Shown in pieces: positions 29,201-41,451 of a DNA stretch of 64,000 nucleotides. Source of the stretch: Vanilla planifolia (Eukaryota > Streptophyta > Magnoliopsida > Asparagales > Orchidaceae); contig JAIUJO010000069.1 in the NCBI GenBank assembly GCA_023846275.1, positions 502,501-566,500 of the forward strand, read 5' to 3'. A model generated the notes under the pieces. The model was not told the DNA's origin. It made no database searches and worked only from the letters and a program-made list of their open reading frames with translations. The position numbers and the translations under genes were made by a program. Positions within the stretch are counted from its first letter, which is position 1. Every line of letters starts with the position of its first letter.

Positions 29201-32200
29201 ACACAAAAAACAGTCAACATAAAAAATTATTCGTTGACACACATGCATAGATGAGCATACAAACACATGCAGACACTAATGTACACAGACACAAATGCAC
29301 GCACACATGCATGCATGAATGCACATGCACTCTCACATAAGCATACTCACACACATATATGTAAACACGTGCACATGCATACACACACATGACACATGCA
29401 CATGCCCGCACCAATGTACACACACCCACACACACATGTACGTGCACATGCACGCACAAACACATATTCATGCCCACACCCACACATACACACAAGCACA
29501 TAAACAAGAACACAGCCACAAATGCAACAACATACACACACACACATGCAAAAAAGCACAAGCATATGCATGCACATAAACATGCAAACACAACTACACG
29601 CACACACCCACAAACACACACATAAGAAAAATACATGCATACATACACATGCACACACACACAAGCACACACACACATAAACTTACACACATACACATAT
29701 ACACACACAAATACACAAATACAAGCATAGAAAACAACACACATGCATGCAAACACATACACACATGGACACTACCACACACACTTACACACACACACAT
29801 TCTTGTGCACATATGCAGGAAAACACACATGCACTTACTTACACAAACGTGCACTTACTAACACAAACACAAGTATATATGCATACATAGACATGCATAG
29901 ACACACCCACATACGTGCACAGCCATATATAGAAGAACAAATAAACATGTACACATCCGAAAAAGACAAACACATGCACACACACACACATATATGCAAG
30001 CATGCACATACAAAAGCTAATACAAGTGCACATATAGATGCATACATAAAAGGAACCTATACAAGCACACACATACATGCAAACATGAGTACACAAACAT
30101 TCAAACACAAACTAGTGCACACAAATACACATGCACATGCATACACACCAACAACCACGTATGCATACGCATACATGCATATGAGCACACATACATACAC
30201 ACACACACACCTCCATACTCACATGTAAACACGCACATACGAACATGCACGAACATGTATACATAGACACACGATGCACACCCACATAGACATGCACACA
30301 CAAATGCATATGCAAAACGATATGCACTTACATACAAATAGATACACACACATGTGCTTGCTTGCACATGTGCAAGCACACACTCAAATACAAGTACATG
30401 CACATGCAAGATCTTACACACTCACACACACATACAAATGCATTTACACAAGATCATGCAGATGAGGTCACATGCACATGCAAACATGTGGGCACAAATA
30501 TGGGCATACACATGCACCACAACCACACATACAAACATATACAATCACACATGAATACATGCACACAAACACACACACACACGCACACACACACACGCAC
30601 ACACACACACACACACACTTGCACACACGTGCACATGTCCACATACACAAAAGCATGCAAACACACATGTACATATGAAAAGCAAGAAACCATACACATA
30701 CACATGCATGCACACACACACACACACAAACACACATGAACGTTATCACACACACATGCACGTGGACTCACACAAACAACCATACATACACGTGCACACT
30801 TACGCACAAGCACATACATAGGCACATGCACACATAACAAGATGCAGATACATGAACACATATGCACAACTACTATTTGCACACAAACATGCACATATTT
30901 ACATCTAGACACATACACATGTAGACACACAAACACATGAATGCACATGCACGAAGACAAGCATGCACACACATATTCACACATGTATGTATACACACAC
31001 ATGCATGCACTTGCACATATGAACATACATAGACACATGCATAAGCTGGCAAACATGCACCCACACACTCACATAAGATTATATTCACATTCACACACAC
31101 ATACACACACTCATATGCACATAAACTCACACCCACAAACACAAACACAAACATATGCACACATATATATGTATGCACACTTGCACAAACACACACGTGT
31201 ACTAGTAGCCACACATGCATACACTTGTGCACACACGTATGGGCATACACATTAGCACACATGCATGCATGAACACATGCATAGATATACACAAACACAC
31301 ACACACACATATGCAAACAGACTAAAACACACACCCACATCCACATGCACACATGCTTGAACACACACACATCCACATGTAGACACATATGCACATTCAC
31401 ACACATTAAGATGCAAACATGCTCACACACACACGTGCACAAGTGCCTACGTGCACATGTACAAGCACACCACACTCATGCACACACACATGCATACACA
31501 CAAATGTGAACTCATAAGAACACATGTATGCACACACACACATACACGTGCATAGGAGCATATACACATGTAGACATGCAAGCATACACCTCCCCACACA
31601 CATAAGTACACATACATAATTGCAAACATATGCATATACATACACACAAATCCCCCCACACCCACACATGTGCATGTGCACATGCATACGCACACATTCA
31701 TACTAGACATGAACACACATAGACAGACAAACCCACATGTACACTCACACAAGCATGTATGCACGCACATACACACATGCATGCACTCTCAAACACATAG
31801 GCTTGTGCACACACAAACAAACATATACACAAATGAGCATACAGTCACAGACATGCACACATGCAAACAAACATAAGCACACGCATCTAAACACATATGT
31901 AAACACACACGCACACACATGCATGCACACATGCACACACACTGAAATGTTAACACACATACATGATGAACATAGACAAACACGCACTAATATATGCCAC
32001 CATACACATGCATGCACATGCACATGCACACAAACATACAAATGCATACACACATATAGAAATGCACATTCATGCACCAATACACACACACAAATATACA
32101 TGCATGCACACACACTTGCATGCACACACTCAAAGACACAAACATACAAACACACATGCAAATGCACATTCACACACATAGGTGCACCCATGAACATGCA

Positions 32201-34270
32201 CATATGCATGAACATGTCCATATGCATGAACATGTCCACATGTCCCACACATCCTCACCCACACTAAGACACGCACATGTGCCTATGGATGCATGCACAT
32301 GCACATGCACAAATACCCACACATATATGAACACAAAGGTACACACGCATACAAATGTACAAAGTGCATAATGCATGCATATAGGAATGCACACACACAC
32401 GTACATGCATATACATACATATGTGCATACACACACATACACACTCACATACTACACACAAGAATACACACACACACAAACAGACATACATGCACATACG
32501 CATAGATGTACACACACACTTGTAGACACACGAACACACTCACATGCATATATGCACACACGCACACATGCACACATGTAGAAACATACATTTGCACTCA
32601 CATAAACACAAGACCACACACACATGCACATGCATGTACACATAGACACATGTGCACAAACACACACACATGCATGTGCACACACAAATGACACACACAC
32701 ACACTTATAGACACACATACACCCATATGAACACACATATACATGCACAAACACCCAAAGAAACAAACACACAAACACACATGCATATGCACATGAACAA
32801 GCAAACACACACACACATATGCATATGCATAAGCACACACACACATGCACCCAAGCACCAGCACACATGTAGCGATATACACACACACGCACACACTTGT
32901 AGACATGCACACATACATGCTAATACATACTCACCACGCACAAATACACACACACAAACTTACTTGTACACACATAGAGACACCCACACACACATGCATA
33001 TCCACATACACACACACACACATTCACAAGCACTTGCCTGGGCACACACATACACAAAAACAAACACATGCACAAGCACACTCACGCATAAACACATACG
33101 TACACACATGTGCACAAACACGTACACACATGCATATGCATGCACAAACACACACACACTCACATAAGAATGCACTTACACACTCACATGCATGCACACA
33201 CACACTTGTAAATGCATGCATATCCACCTGCATTTGGACACACTTGCACACACTCACACTTACACATAGACACACACATACACATGCACATTCACACACA
33301 CACACACACACACAAACACATATACTCATACACACTTGCATAGGCACACATATGCACACTCTCCACAGAAACCCATAAGCATGCTCACACGCACACATAT
33401 TGGCACACACACACAAGCATGCATGAAAACACTCTCATGTATGCACACATATACAATAGCACACTCACTCTCACCCATATTCATGGACAAATAAATGCAC
33501 AAACACCCTTATATGTGCACTCGCACACATGCGCACACTTACACATGCACAAATATACAAACAAACACACACACACATGCATGCATGATCACTCATGCAC
33601 ATACACTAAGATACATGAACACATACAAACATACACATGTGAATGTATTCACATATGCACACACATGAATGTGCACATGTCCACACATAAATGCACTCAG
33701 ACATATGCACTTGCACACACACATACACATGCACATTCACACAGGTGCTCAAACACATGCATGCACGTACACACACACAATTGTATAGGAACATGCACAC
33801 CTATGCACATAGATACATATACACATGCACACTATCTCTCACACACACACCACACAAATATGCCTGTACATTCATATACACATGTACACACTCACGTACA
33901 CACATGCACAAACAAATGAATAGACACCAACACAAACACATGCAAACAAATCTTGACATGCACATACACAAACATAGAAATGCACAAGCATACACACACA
34001 CATACACCCATGCACACACAAATTTTTGTACACATGCAAGCACACATACACATTCAACCACACTTGTGCATATACATGAACATGCATGTAAACATACACA
34101 CATGCACACACACACAAACATGCATGTAAAATGCACACACACACAAAAACATAAACACATGTATTCACACATGCACATAAATGCACACACAAACAAACAC
34201 ATGCACATAGACATACGTACAAGCAAACACATGCATATACATGCACACTCATGCACATACAAGTATGCAT
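26238..34270 (+). repeat. AC/GT island, block 4 (CA on + strand)
   Basis: About 8 kb of degenerate CA repeat in the same orientation as block 3, from which only the LINE fragment separates it, so the LINE probably inserted into one continuous block. Small local duplications occur, for example ATATGCATGAACATGTCC repeated at about 32,203-32,236. No gene is visible; the His/Thr and Cys/Val frames are repeat artefacts. Confidence 0.96.
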
Positions 34271-34352
34271 GTGTAAATGTGTGCATGGATATACAAGTAT
34301 ACATGTGTAAATGTGTGCATGATTCCATGCATATACATGCACACTCACATGC
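34231..34352 (+). repeat. Duplicated mosaic at the third strand switch
   Basis: Two copies of ATACAAGTAT-CATGTGTAA (34,257-34,287 and 34,291-34,321; period 34 bp) are flanked outside by two copies of ATGCATATACATGCACACTC (34,231 and 34,327). CA-type and TG-type segments alternate here before the + strand becomes wholly TG-rich. The nested repeat pattern suggests template switching during repair or replication. Confidence 0.85.
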
Positions 34353-36777
34353 ATGTGTGCATTCATGCACATATTGGTGCGGACTTGCATGTGTGTGTAA
34401 ATGTGCATGGATGTGCTTGTGCATGCCAGTGTTTGTTTGTCCATTTATGTTTTTCTATGCATGTGTTTGTACACATGCATGTGATTATGTGTTTGTGCAT
34501 GATGTGTGTGTATATGTGTATGTGACTATGCACATGCATATGTATGTGCATGTGTGTGTGTTTTCATGCATGTGTATGTGCATGTGTGTACCTTGACGTG
34601 TGTATGTAAGTGTTCATTTGGGGGTGTGCAAGTGTGTGTGTGCACATCTATATGTCTGTCCTAATGTGTGTCAATGTGCGTGGTGTGTGTGTGTGTACAA
34701 CTATGTGCATATGCATTTGTGTTTACACACAAGCATAATGCATGTGTGGTTGCATGTGTGTTCATCCATGCATGTGTGCATATGCATGTATGTGATTGTA
34801 TATATGTGTGTGCATGTGTGTGAGCATATGAGTATTCATGCATGTGTGTGCTTGTATATATGTGTGCATATGTGTGTGCATGTGTGGTTGTGTGAATGAG
34901 TGTGTGTGCATATACATGTGTCTATATGTGTGTGTGTGTGAATGCATGTGCCTATGTCAATTTGTGTGCACATGAGTGTATGTGTCTATGTGCATGTGTA
35001 CATTTGTATTTATATGTGTATGTGTATGATTTTGTATGTGTGTGTTGATTGCACATGCATATGTGTGTGCATGCATCTATGTGAATGCATGTGTGTGCAC
35101 ATGTGTATGTGTTTGTTTACAAATTTATACACTTGCATGTGTGTGTGCATTTTTGTGGACATATGTGTGTGTGCATGTATACGACATGAGTATGTGTGTG
35201 TATTAGTATGTAAGTGTGTGTCTTTGTGTATGTCTTTTTCTATACATGCATGTGTGAGTGTCCTTGTGTGTGCCTTTGTTTATGCATGCAAGTATGTGTG
35301 ATTACATACATACGTATGTGTGTGTGAGTGTCTGTGTGTGTGTGCATATGTGTATGTGTGTATTATGTGTGTATGCATGTGTTAATGTGTGCGGGCATGT
35401 ACATATGCATGTGTGTGCTTTTGCTTGTGTATAAATAGGCATTCTTTGGTGTGTGCATGTACTTATAGGCTTGCATCATTCTTATGCGTGTGTGTATGCA
35501 TATATGTTGGTACTTGTGTGTATTTGTGTACATATGTACGTGTGTGTATATGTGTTCTTGCATGCATGCATTTATATGTATGTGATTTTGTGTGTGCATG
35601 TGTGTGAGTGCTTGTGTGTGCCCTAATGTGCATTTGTGTGTGTGTGTGCTTGTGTGGTTATGTTTTTGTGCATCCATTTGTGTGTGTGTGCATGTGTATG
35701 TGTATGTTCGTGTTAGTGTGCTACTACATACCTGCATGTGTGTGTAAGTGTGTCTGCATGTTTTTTGTGACTCTATGCATGCACTCTTGTGTGCTTGTGT
35801 GTGTATATGATCATGCATGTGTCCATGTGATTTTGAGTCTATGTGATTATGTGCATGTGCATATGCATTCATGTGTATGTGCATGCATGTGTGTAAGTGT
35901 CTTTGAACGTGGATGTCTACATATACATGTGTGTGTGTTCCATTGTAGATGTGAATGTTTGTTTGTGTGTGTGTATGTCTGTAGGAAGGTGCATGTGCAT
36001 ATATACATGTGTGTGTGTGTGTGTAAGTGTGCAAGTGTGCCTATGTATTTGAGTGTATGCATGCTCGTGTATATGTGTGGGCATGATTGTGTGTGGGGGC
36101 ATGTGCATGTGTGTGGACATGTGCATGTGTGGGTGCATGTGCATGTGTGTGTATGTGTGTGTGCATGTGCATGTGTGTGTGTGCTTGTATGCATGTGGGT
36201 TTGTTTGTGTGTGTGTACATCCATGTGTACATGCAAGAATCTATGTGTTTGTGCATGCGTATGAGTGCATTTGTATGTGAGTGTGTGTATAGTATCTATG
36301 TGCACATATATAGATGTTGGCATGCCTATGTGCAAGTGTGTGTGTGTGTGTATGTATTTGTGTATGTGATTACATGTGTGCTTATATGTGTGTTCAAGTG
36401 CATATGCAAGCATGTGTGTGTTTATGCAAGTGTATGTGTGTTTGTACATGTGTGTGTGTGTGCGTGCATCAGTGTGATTGTGTGTATGTGTGTATCTATG
36501 AGTGCATGTGTGTGCTAATATGTGTGTCATCTATTTTTTTCTATTTGTGTTCTTATGCATGTGCTTCTCTATCTTTTTGTTAGTGCATGTTCATGTTTGT
36601 GTGAGCTCATGTGCATGCATGTGCATGTGCATGTGCATGTGATTGTGTACATGTGTGTTAATCAGTGTACGTGTGTATAAGGGTGTGTGTTCATGCATGC
36701 ATGTGCAAGTGCGTTTGGGTGCCTATGTGCACTTCTAAATGGAAGTGCATGTGAATGTGTCTCCTTGAATGCATGTA

Positions 36778-36780
<3 letters not shown>

Positions 36781-36820
<40 letters not shown>
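36781..36820. repeat. Perfect (GT)20 tract
   Basis: Twenty uninterrupted GT units, the longest pure GT run in the window. They are surrounded by degenerate TG repeat. Confidence 0.97.
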
Positions 36821-36829
<9 letters not shown>

Positions 36830-37978
36830 CATGTGTGTGCATGGTCATTTATGTGTATTCATATGTTTGTGTTTATGCTTGTTTGCATGTGTGTGATGTT
36901 TGCATATGAATGTGTATGTGTGTGTGTGTGTGCATGTTCTTTTGTGAGTTTGTGTGCATGTGTATATGTTTGTGTGTGTGTGTATGTGCACTCATGCATG
37001 TGCATGGGTGTGTATGAATGTGAATGTATGTGTGTATGTGCTTATGTGTGTGTGTGTGGGTGCATACACATGTGCTTGTGTGCATGTGCTTATATGTGTT
37101 AGTCTATATGAATGTTTGTTTGTATGTAGTGTTTATGTTTGCATGTGCATGCATGTGCCTATGCATATTTGTGTGTGTATGTAAACATATTTGTGCATAA
37201 TGTGTGCATGTTTCTACATGTGTGTATGTGTGTGCAGATGTATGAGTGTGCGTGCATTTTTGCGATGCATATGTGTGGGTGTGGGTGTGATTATGGGTGA
37301 GTGTATGCATGTTTGTGTGTGTGTGCAAGCATGTATGCATGTGTGCCCTCGTGTGTGTATTTGCACATGTGCATGTGTGTGTGCTAGTGTAGTCACATGT
37401 GCTTATGTAGGTGTGTGTGTTTGTGTTTTTGTGCACGTGCATGTGAGCTTGTATGTGCACATGTGCATGTGTTTGTGTGTGCATGTATGCATGCATGTGC
37501 ATACTGGTGTGTGTGTGTGTGCATGTGTTTATTCTTGTGTGTACGCTCATTTATCTATGTATATGTATGTGTGTTCTTTTGTGTGTATATGTGAGTTTGT
37601 GTACATATGAGTGTGTATGTGGGTGTGCAGGTGATTGCTTGCATGTTCGTGTGCGAATGTGTGTACATGTGTGTGTATGTGGCTATGCATGTCTTTGACT
37701 ATGCAATTAATTTTGTGTATGTACATGTGCGCATGAATGAATGCATTTGCATGTGTGTGCTTGCAAGTGTGCATAAGTTTGTGCAAGGGTGTGTGGGTGC
37801 ATGTGTGTACAAATGTGTGTTGTGTGCTTATTTGCTTTTGTGCATTGGCATGTGTTTGTGTTTATGTGTGTGTGTTTATATGTCTATGTGCTTGTTTGAG
37901 TGCATGCTAGTGAGTGAGAGAGTGTGTATGTATGTTCGTGTGTGTGTGTCTATGTGCAAGCATGCACAAATGTCTTGA

Positions 37979-37983
37979 GTGTG
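37979..37983. repeat. Putative target-site duplication, left
   Basis: GTGTG directly precedes the LTR start TGTTACA and matches GTGTG after the LTR end. Because the target is a TG repeat, the match could also be fortuitous. Confidence 0.6.
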
Positions 37984-38847
37984 TGTTACACCCCATTTTT
38001 CCTAGGCTGATTTTTGGCATACATTTTTTTTTTACATATAGACAGCTCAGATCGTCCCATACCAACCTGAGTAGCATACGAAAAACATAGGATATAACAC
38101 ATCATTACACACCTACTTTCCTTAACAATGTGGATCCCATCTCCCGGGTACACCGTTAACTCAGGATTCATGACTCCTGAATTAACAGATGGACTCGCGC
38201 AATGTTACTCCTACTAGACCCAATACTCCTATCCCATACCGATCGGAGAACCGATCTAATAGAAGTCTGAACCCCCATGGTAAGTTCCATAGTCATGTAA
38301 TGATCTCACCATCAAAAAAAGATATATAACATCCACAGAATAAATATATAAATATGGCACTCCACACACCATAGCACCAAAACAATAAGTAAGACAGTGA
38401 ATGGAAACTACATCACAAGAATAAGATCCAAGTCCAACAAGTGCAACATCATCCAACCAGATACATAAGTCAGATTCATCCTCACATAATACCTGACATA
38501 AGAATAATCGTCTCACTGAATACATCCAATAGCATCAATCACACTAACCAAAATGTCTCAGAAATCACAGATCAGATATCCTCCACTAGCCTGCTGACCA
38601 CGATCCCACCTAATCTGGGTGGCGTCAAGTCTGCCGAGCTGCTGGAAAAATATAGATAATAAAGGAATGAGCTACGCCCAGTAGGAAATACAGCTAGTAA
38701 AAACTCACATGCAAGAGAAGGATAATAGCAAGAGTATAGGAATACAGTATAACAATGTATGGTGGAAAGACACTCTCAGTTCCAGACTCCGACCAACCAC
38801 AGTCACCCCTAGTCACACCAGAGTAGCTCTCCTCTGGGGTTCCAGGT

Positions 38848-38936
38848 AGCATGCCAGTGGGACACGCCCATCTCTGCGCACGCATGGTGCCTAGGCAAAG
38901 CATGCCAGCGGGACACGCCCATCTCTGCGCACGCAT
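38848..38936 (+). repeat. Direct repeat in LTR (2 x 38 bp)
   Basis: AGCATGCCAGTGGGACACGC and the following bases to GCGCACGCAT (38,848-38,885) recur at 38,899-38,936 with a single T/C difference. The period is 51 bp. Such direct repeats are common in the variable upstream part of plant LTRs. Confidence 0.95.
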
Positions 38937-39033
38937 CACAACGCCTAGCACCCGACACCACAGCGTCTCTCGTCAATCAATCTTCTGGAGACTATAGACA
39001 AACCAGTCACATAGATCTCTAGCCAACGTGAGA

Positions 39034-39128
39034 CACCCCTGCCACCCTCAGGCACGCAGGCCTACACACTTGGCTAGCCACGGCGAGTCACCCCTGCCAC
39101 TGCCACTCTCAGGTGCGCAGGCCTACAC
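39034..39128 (+). repeat. Direct repeat in LTR (CACCCCTGCCAC...GGCCTACAC)
   Basis: Copy 1 at 39,034-39,067 and copy 2 at 39,089-39,128 share CACCCCTGCCAC, CTCAGG and GCGCAGGCCTACAC-like segments. Copy 2 has an extra TGCCAC. Confidence 0.88.
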
Positions 39129-39803
39129 TCATGGACCAGAAGAGATCGACTCAGCCACCGTCCCAAGAAGTCCTCTCCCAACAATTTCTATAGAAGCCAC
39201 GCCCCTACAGTCATTGCCAAGCTATAACTCCAAGATTCGGCAACATGTGTCCAGATACAACAAGGCACATACCAGTCCACATGTATACTGTGGAAGCTAA
39301 GTCTGTACCGCACAGTTACCTACCACAACCACCCTAAAACATCATATAGGGCCTATAGTAGTCCGGTCCATTATGCCAATCCGTGAAATATGCCAATATT
39401 GAGTAAACTGACTCAATCCATGTCATTGCCGTCCAAGCAACACAACTGTAACAGTTACTGACTGTTTTGGTAGCATCCATGTACCATACCTCTGTCTGAC
39501 TATTTCAACTGTACTGTCATCACTAACAACATTTTTCCCTACTTCAGGAAATTTTTCTCTACATACGGATCTCCAGAATTTTCGAGATCGCTCAAATCCC
39601 AATTTCTCTTTTTTTGAATTTTTTTCAAAATTTAAAATCCCGAAATTCTAATTACTGCATTTTTTTCAATTTCCAAAAAAAATCAAATTCTGCCCTTTCT
39701 CAATTTTCTGAAATTCGGAATAAATTTCTGAATTAAAATTTAAATTCACATATATCCATTTTCCGAAAATTCGGATAAATTTCCGAATTAATTTTCCTCC
39801 GCC

Positions 39804-39978
39804 CGTTCGTCCGCGCCGAATCCCGCTGAACTGGGTTTTCGCTGCAATTCGGCTTTCGCGCCGTTCGTCCGCGCCGAATCCCGCTGAACCGGGTTTTCGC
39901 TGCCGGTTCGGCTTTCGCGCCATTCGTCAGTGCCGAATCCCGCTGAACCGGTTTTCGCTGCAGGTTCGGCTTTCGCGC
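39804..39978 (+). repeat. 58-bp GC-rich tandem triplication in LTR
   Basis: Three consecutive units start at 39,804, 39,862 and 39,921. Each contains GCCGAATCCCGCTGAAC, GTTTTCGCTGC and TTCGGCTTTCGCGC. Units are 58-59 bp and nearly identical, in sharp GC contrast with the AT-rich DNA on both sides. The open frames over this region are by-products of the repeat. Confidence 0.95.
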
Positions 39979-41247
39979 TGAACCGAGAACCCACCGGCCG
40001 AATGATTAATCAAATTTCCAGCCGATGTTTAACATTTAATTTATTAATAAATATTGAATAATTACAATTACTTAATTAACTAAACCAAAATTAATCTAAT
40101 CCATCTCCTTCCTCCGCCCGGCGCCCGCGAATCCCTAGCCGACGATTCCTCCGGGAAAATTCCGTTTCCCCCGTCGATTTCCGGCGACCGAGATCAAAGA
40201 GAAACAAAATTCGATGTTCATACTATCCTAATGTTTCATTAATTTCCACTAATTTCTAAGGTTCAATCAAAATTTCCACCAAAGTTTCATCCGATCCCCT
40301 ATTTTAACAATCTATGAAATTAAACAATTTTCAGCATATGATACTATCTTAACATGACTAAAGCACATAATTGAATCAACACATTGTTGGTAAAATTTCC
40401 AAAGTCGGCGATTATAATTTTCCGAAGAAAAACCCTAAAATGCTAAAATCAATAATTTGCATTAATCACTTCCAAAAACCACAATTTGCATACTCCGGTA
40501 GCTATTTGCAAAATAATCCATATTTTAATTTGCTAAATAACTAATTTAAAATCTGAATTTCCTACCTTTCTTCTCCGGCGACGGTGAAGCTCGCACGCGA
40601 CCAACCACTGCTCCTCGCTGAACGAAACTGGTACCAATCGATTCTCCTCGGTCTCGTGAACCTCCAGGTACAAAAAGCCCCTTGAAAGGCTGTCGGAAAG
40701 TATCGCCGTTCGACGCGAACACCCCGTCTCCGGCCACCGCTCGAAAACCCTAACAGCCGAATAAATCGGGTTAAATACCTAGCTTAAACCGGTAATAACC
40801 CGTTAAGAACTCATTAAGCACCGGTTGACCTTCTAATAACGTCGTTTAGACCCGATCAGCCGGTTAATCTCCACCGCTGATCTCGTCCGTCCGATCCGCT
40901 TATCCGTGGCTTATCCAACCGCATGCGCAAACGCACTCGGCGAACCACCCCCGCCTTCGCTGAACCGCTCCGGTCCGGTTCACTCGCGGTAAAAACCAAA
41001 TTCCGGTTTAAAAATCTAATAGACCGATTTAACTAGATTTTCGAATTTCCAAAAATCCAATAAATCCAATTAAACAGGGAAAATTACTTAAAAATTTCCT
41101 CGGTGCTCCGAAAAATCCCCAGAAAATATCAGAAATTCCAATAGCCTCTAATTGAGCTCCTGGCTCATCCTACTGTCGATCTGAAATCATCCAAGCCACA
41201 ATTGAATTATTGAAGATTAAACGTATAATATTTTACCGGGTATAACA

Positions 41248-41252
41248 GTGTG
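41248..41252. repeat. Putative target-site duplication, right
   Basis: GTGTG follows the LTR end TATAACA directly, matching the left flank. Confidence 0.6.
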
Positions 41253-41369
41253 CGAGTCTATGTTTGTGTCTCTACATGTGAGTTTATGAATGTGTGGGTG
41301 CATGTGTATGTGGATGTGTTTGTTTATCTATAAGTGTGTCTACGTGTGCATGTGTTTGTATGTGAGTGT

Positions 41370-41451
41370 GCATATGTGCTTACATTTGTGTGTGTGTGCA
41401 TATATGCTTACATTTGTGTGTGTGCATATGTGCTTACATTTGTGTGTGTGT
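41370..41451 (+). repeat. 26-28-bp tandem triplication in TG repeat
   Basis: Three adjacent units of GCATATGTGCTTACATTTGT plus a variable (GT)n begin at 41,370, 41,398 and 41,424. This is direct evidence of recent small-scale unit amplification inside the island. Confidence 0.9.

Larger units (their letters stand above)
34271..37983 (-). repeat. AC/GT island, block 5 (TG on + strand)
   Basis: About 3.7 kb of degenerate TG repeat. It includes GCATGT hexamer runs near 36,610-36,640 and a perfect (GT)20. It continues after the solo LTR as block 6 in the same orientation, so the LTR element inserted into an existing TG block. No gene is visible. Confidence 0.95.
37984..41247. mobile_element. Solo LTR of an LTR retrotransposon (about 3.26 kb)
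   Basis: The block starts TGTTACACCCC and ends GGGTATAACA, giving the TG...CA termini and short TGTTA/TAACA inverted ends typical of plant LTRs. It is flanked on both sides by GTGTG (37,979-37,983 and 41,248-41,252), as a 5-bp target duplication would be, although GTGTG is also common in the host TG repeat. I see no primer-binding site, polypurine tract, gag or pol inside, so a solo LTR left by recombination between two LTRs is the best reading; a non-autonomous element is an alternative. The length suits long-LTR plant elements, probably Ty3/gypsy, but the lineage is not determined. The right half is CpG-rich (about 39,790-40,980), unlike everything around it. Open frames inside (up to 90 codons) show no recognisable domains. 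The strand cannot be decided. Confidence 0.82.

Noticed and set aside
38256-38525. 89-codon minus-strand frame in the left part of the LTR block
   Set aside because: No similarity to gag, pol or a cellular protein that I can see, and it lies inside LTR sequence.
39666-39994. Overlapping minus-strand frames with a repeated Arg/Lys/Ser-rich motif
   Set aside because: They arise from the 58-bp triplication in the solo LTR. Units of 58-59 bp shift frame between copies, and no known domain is present.
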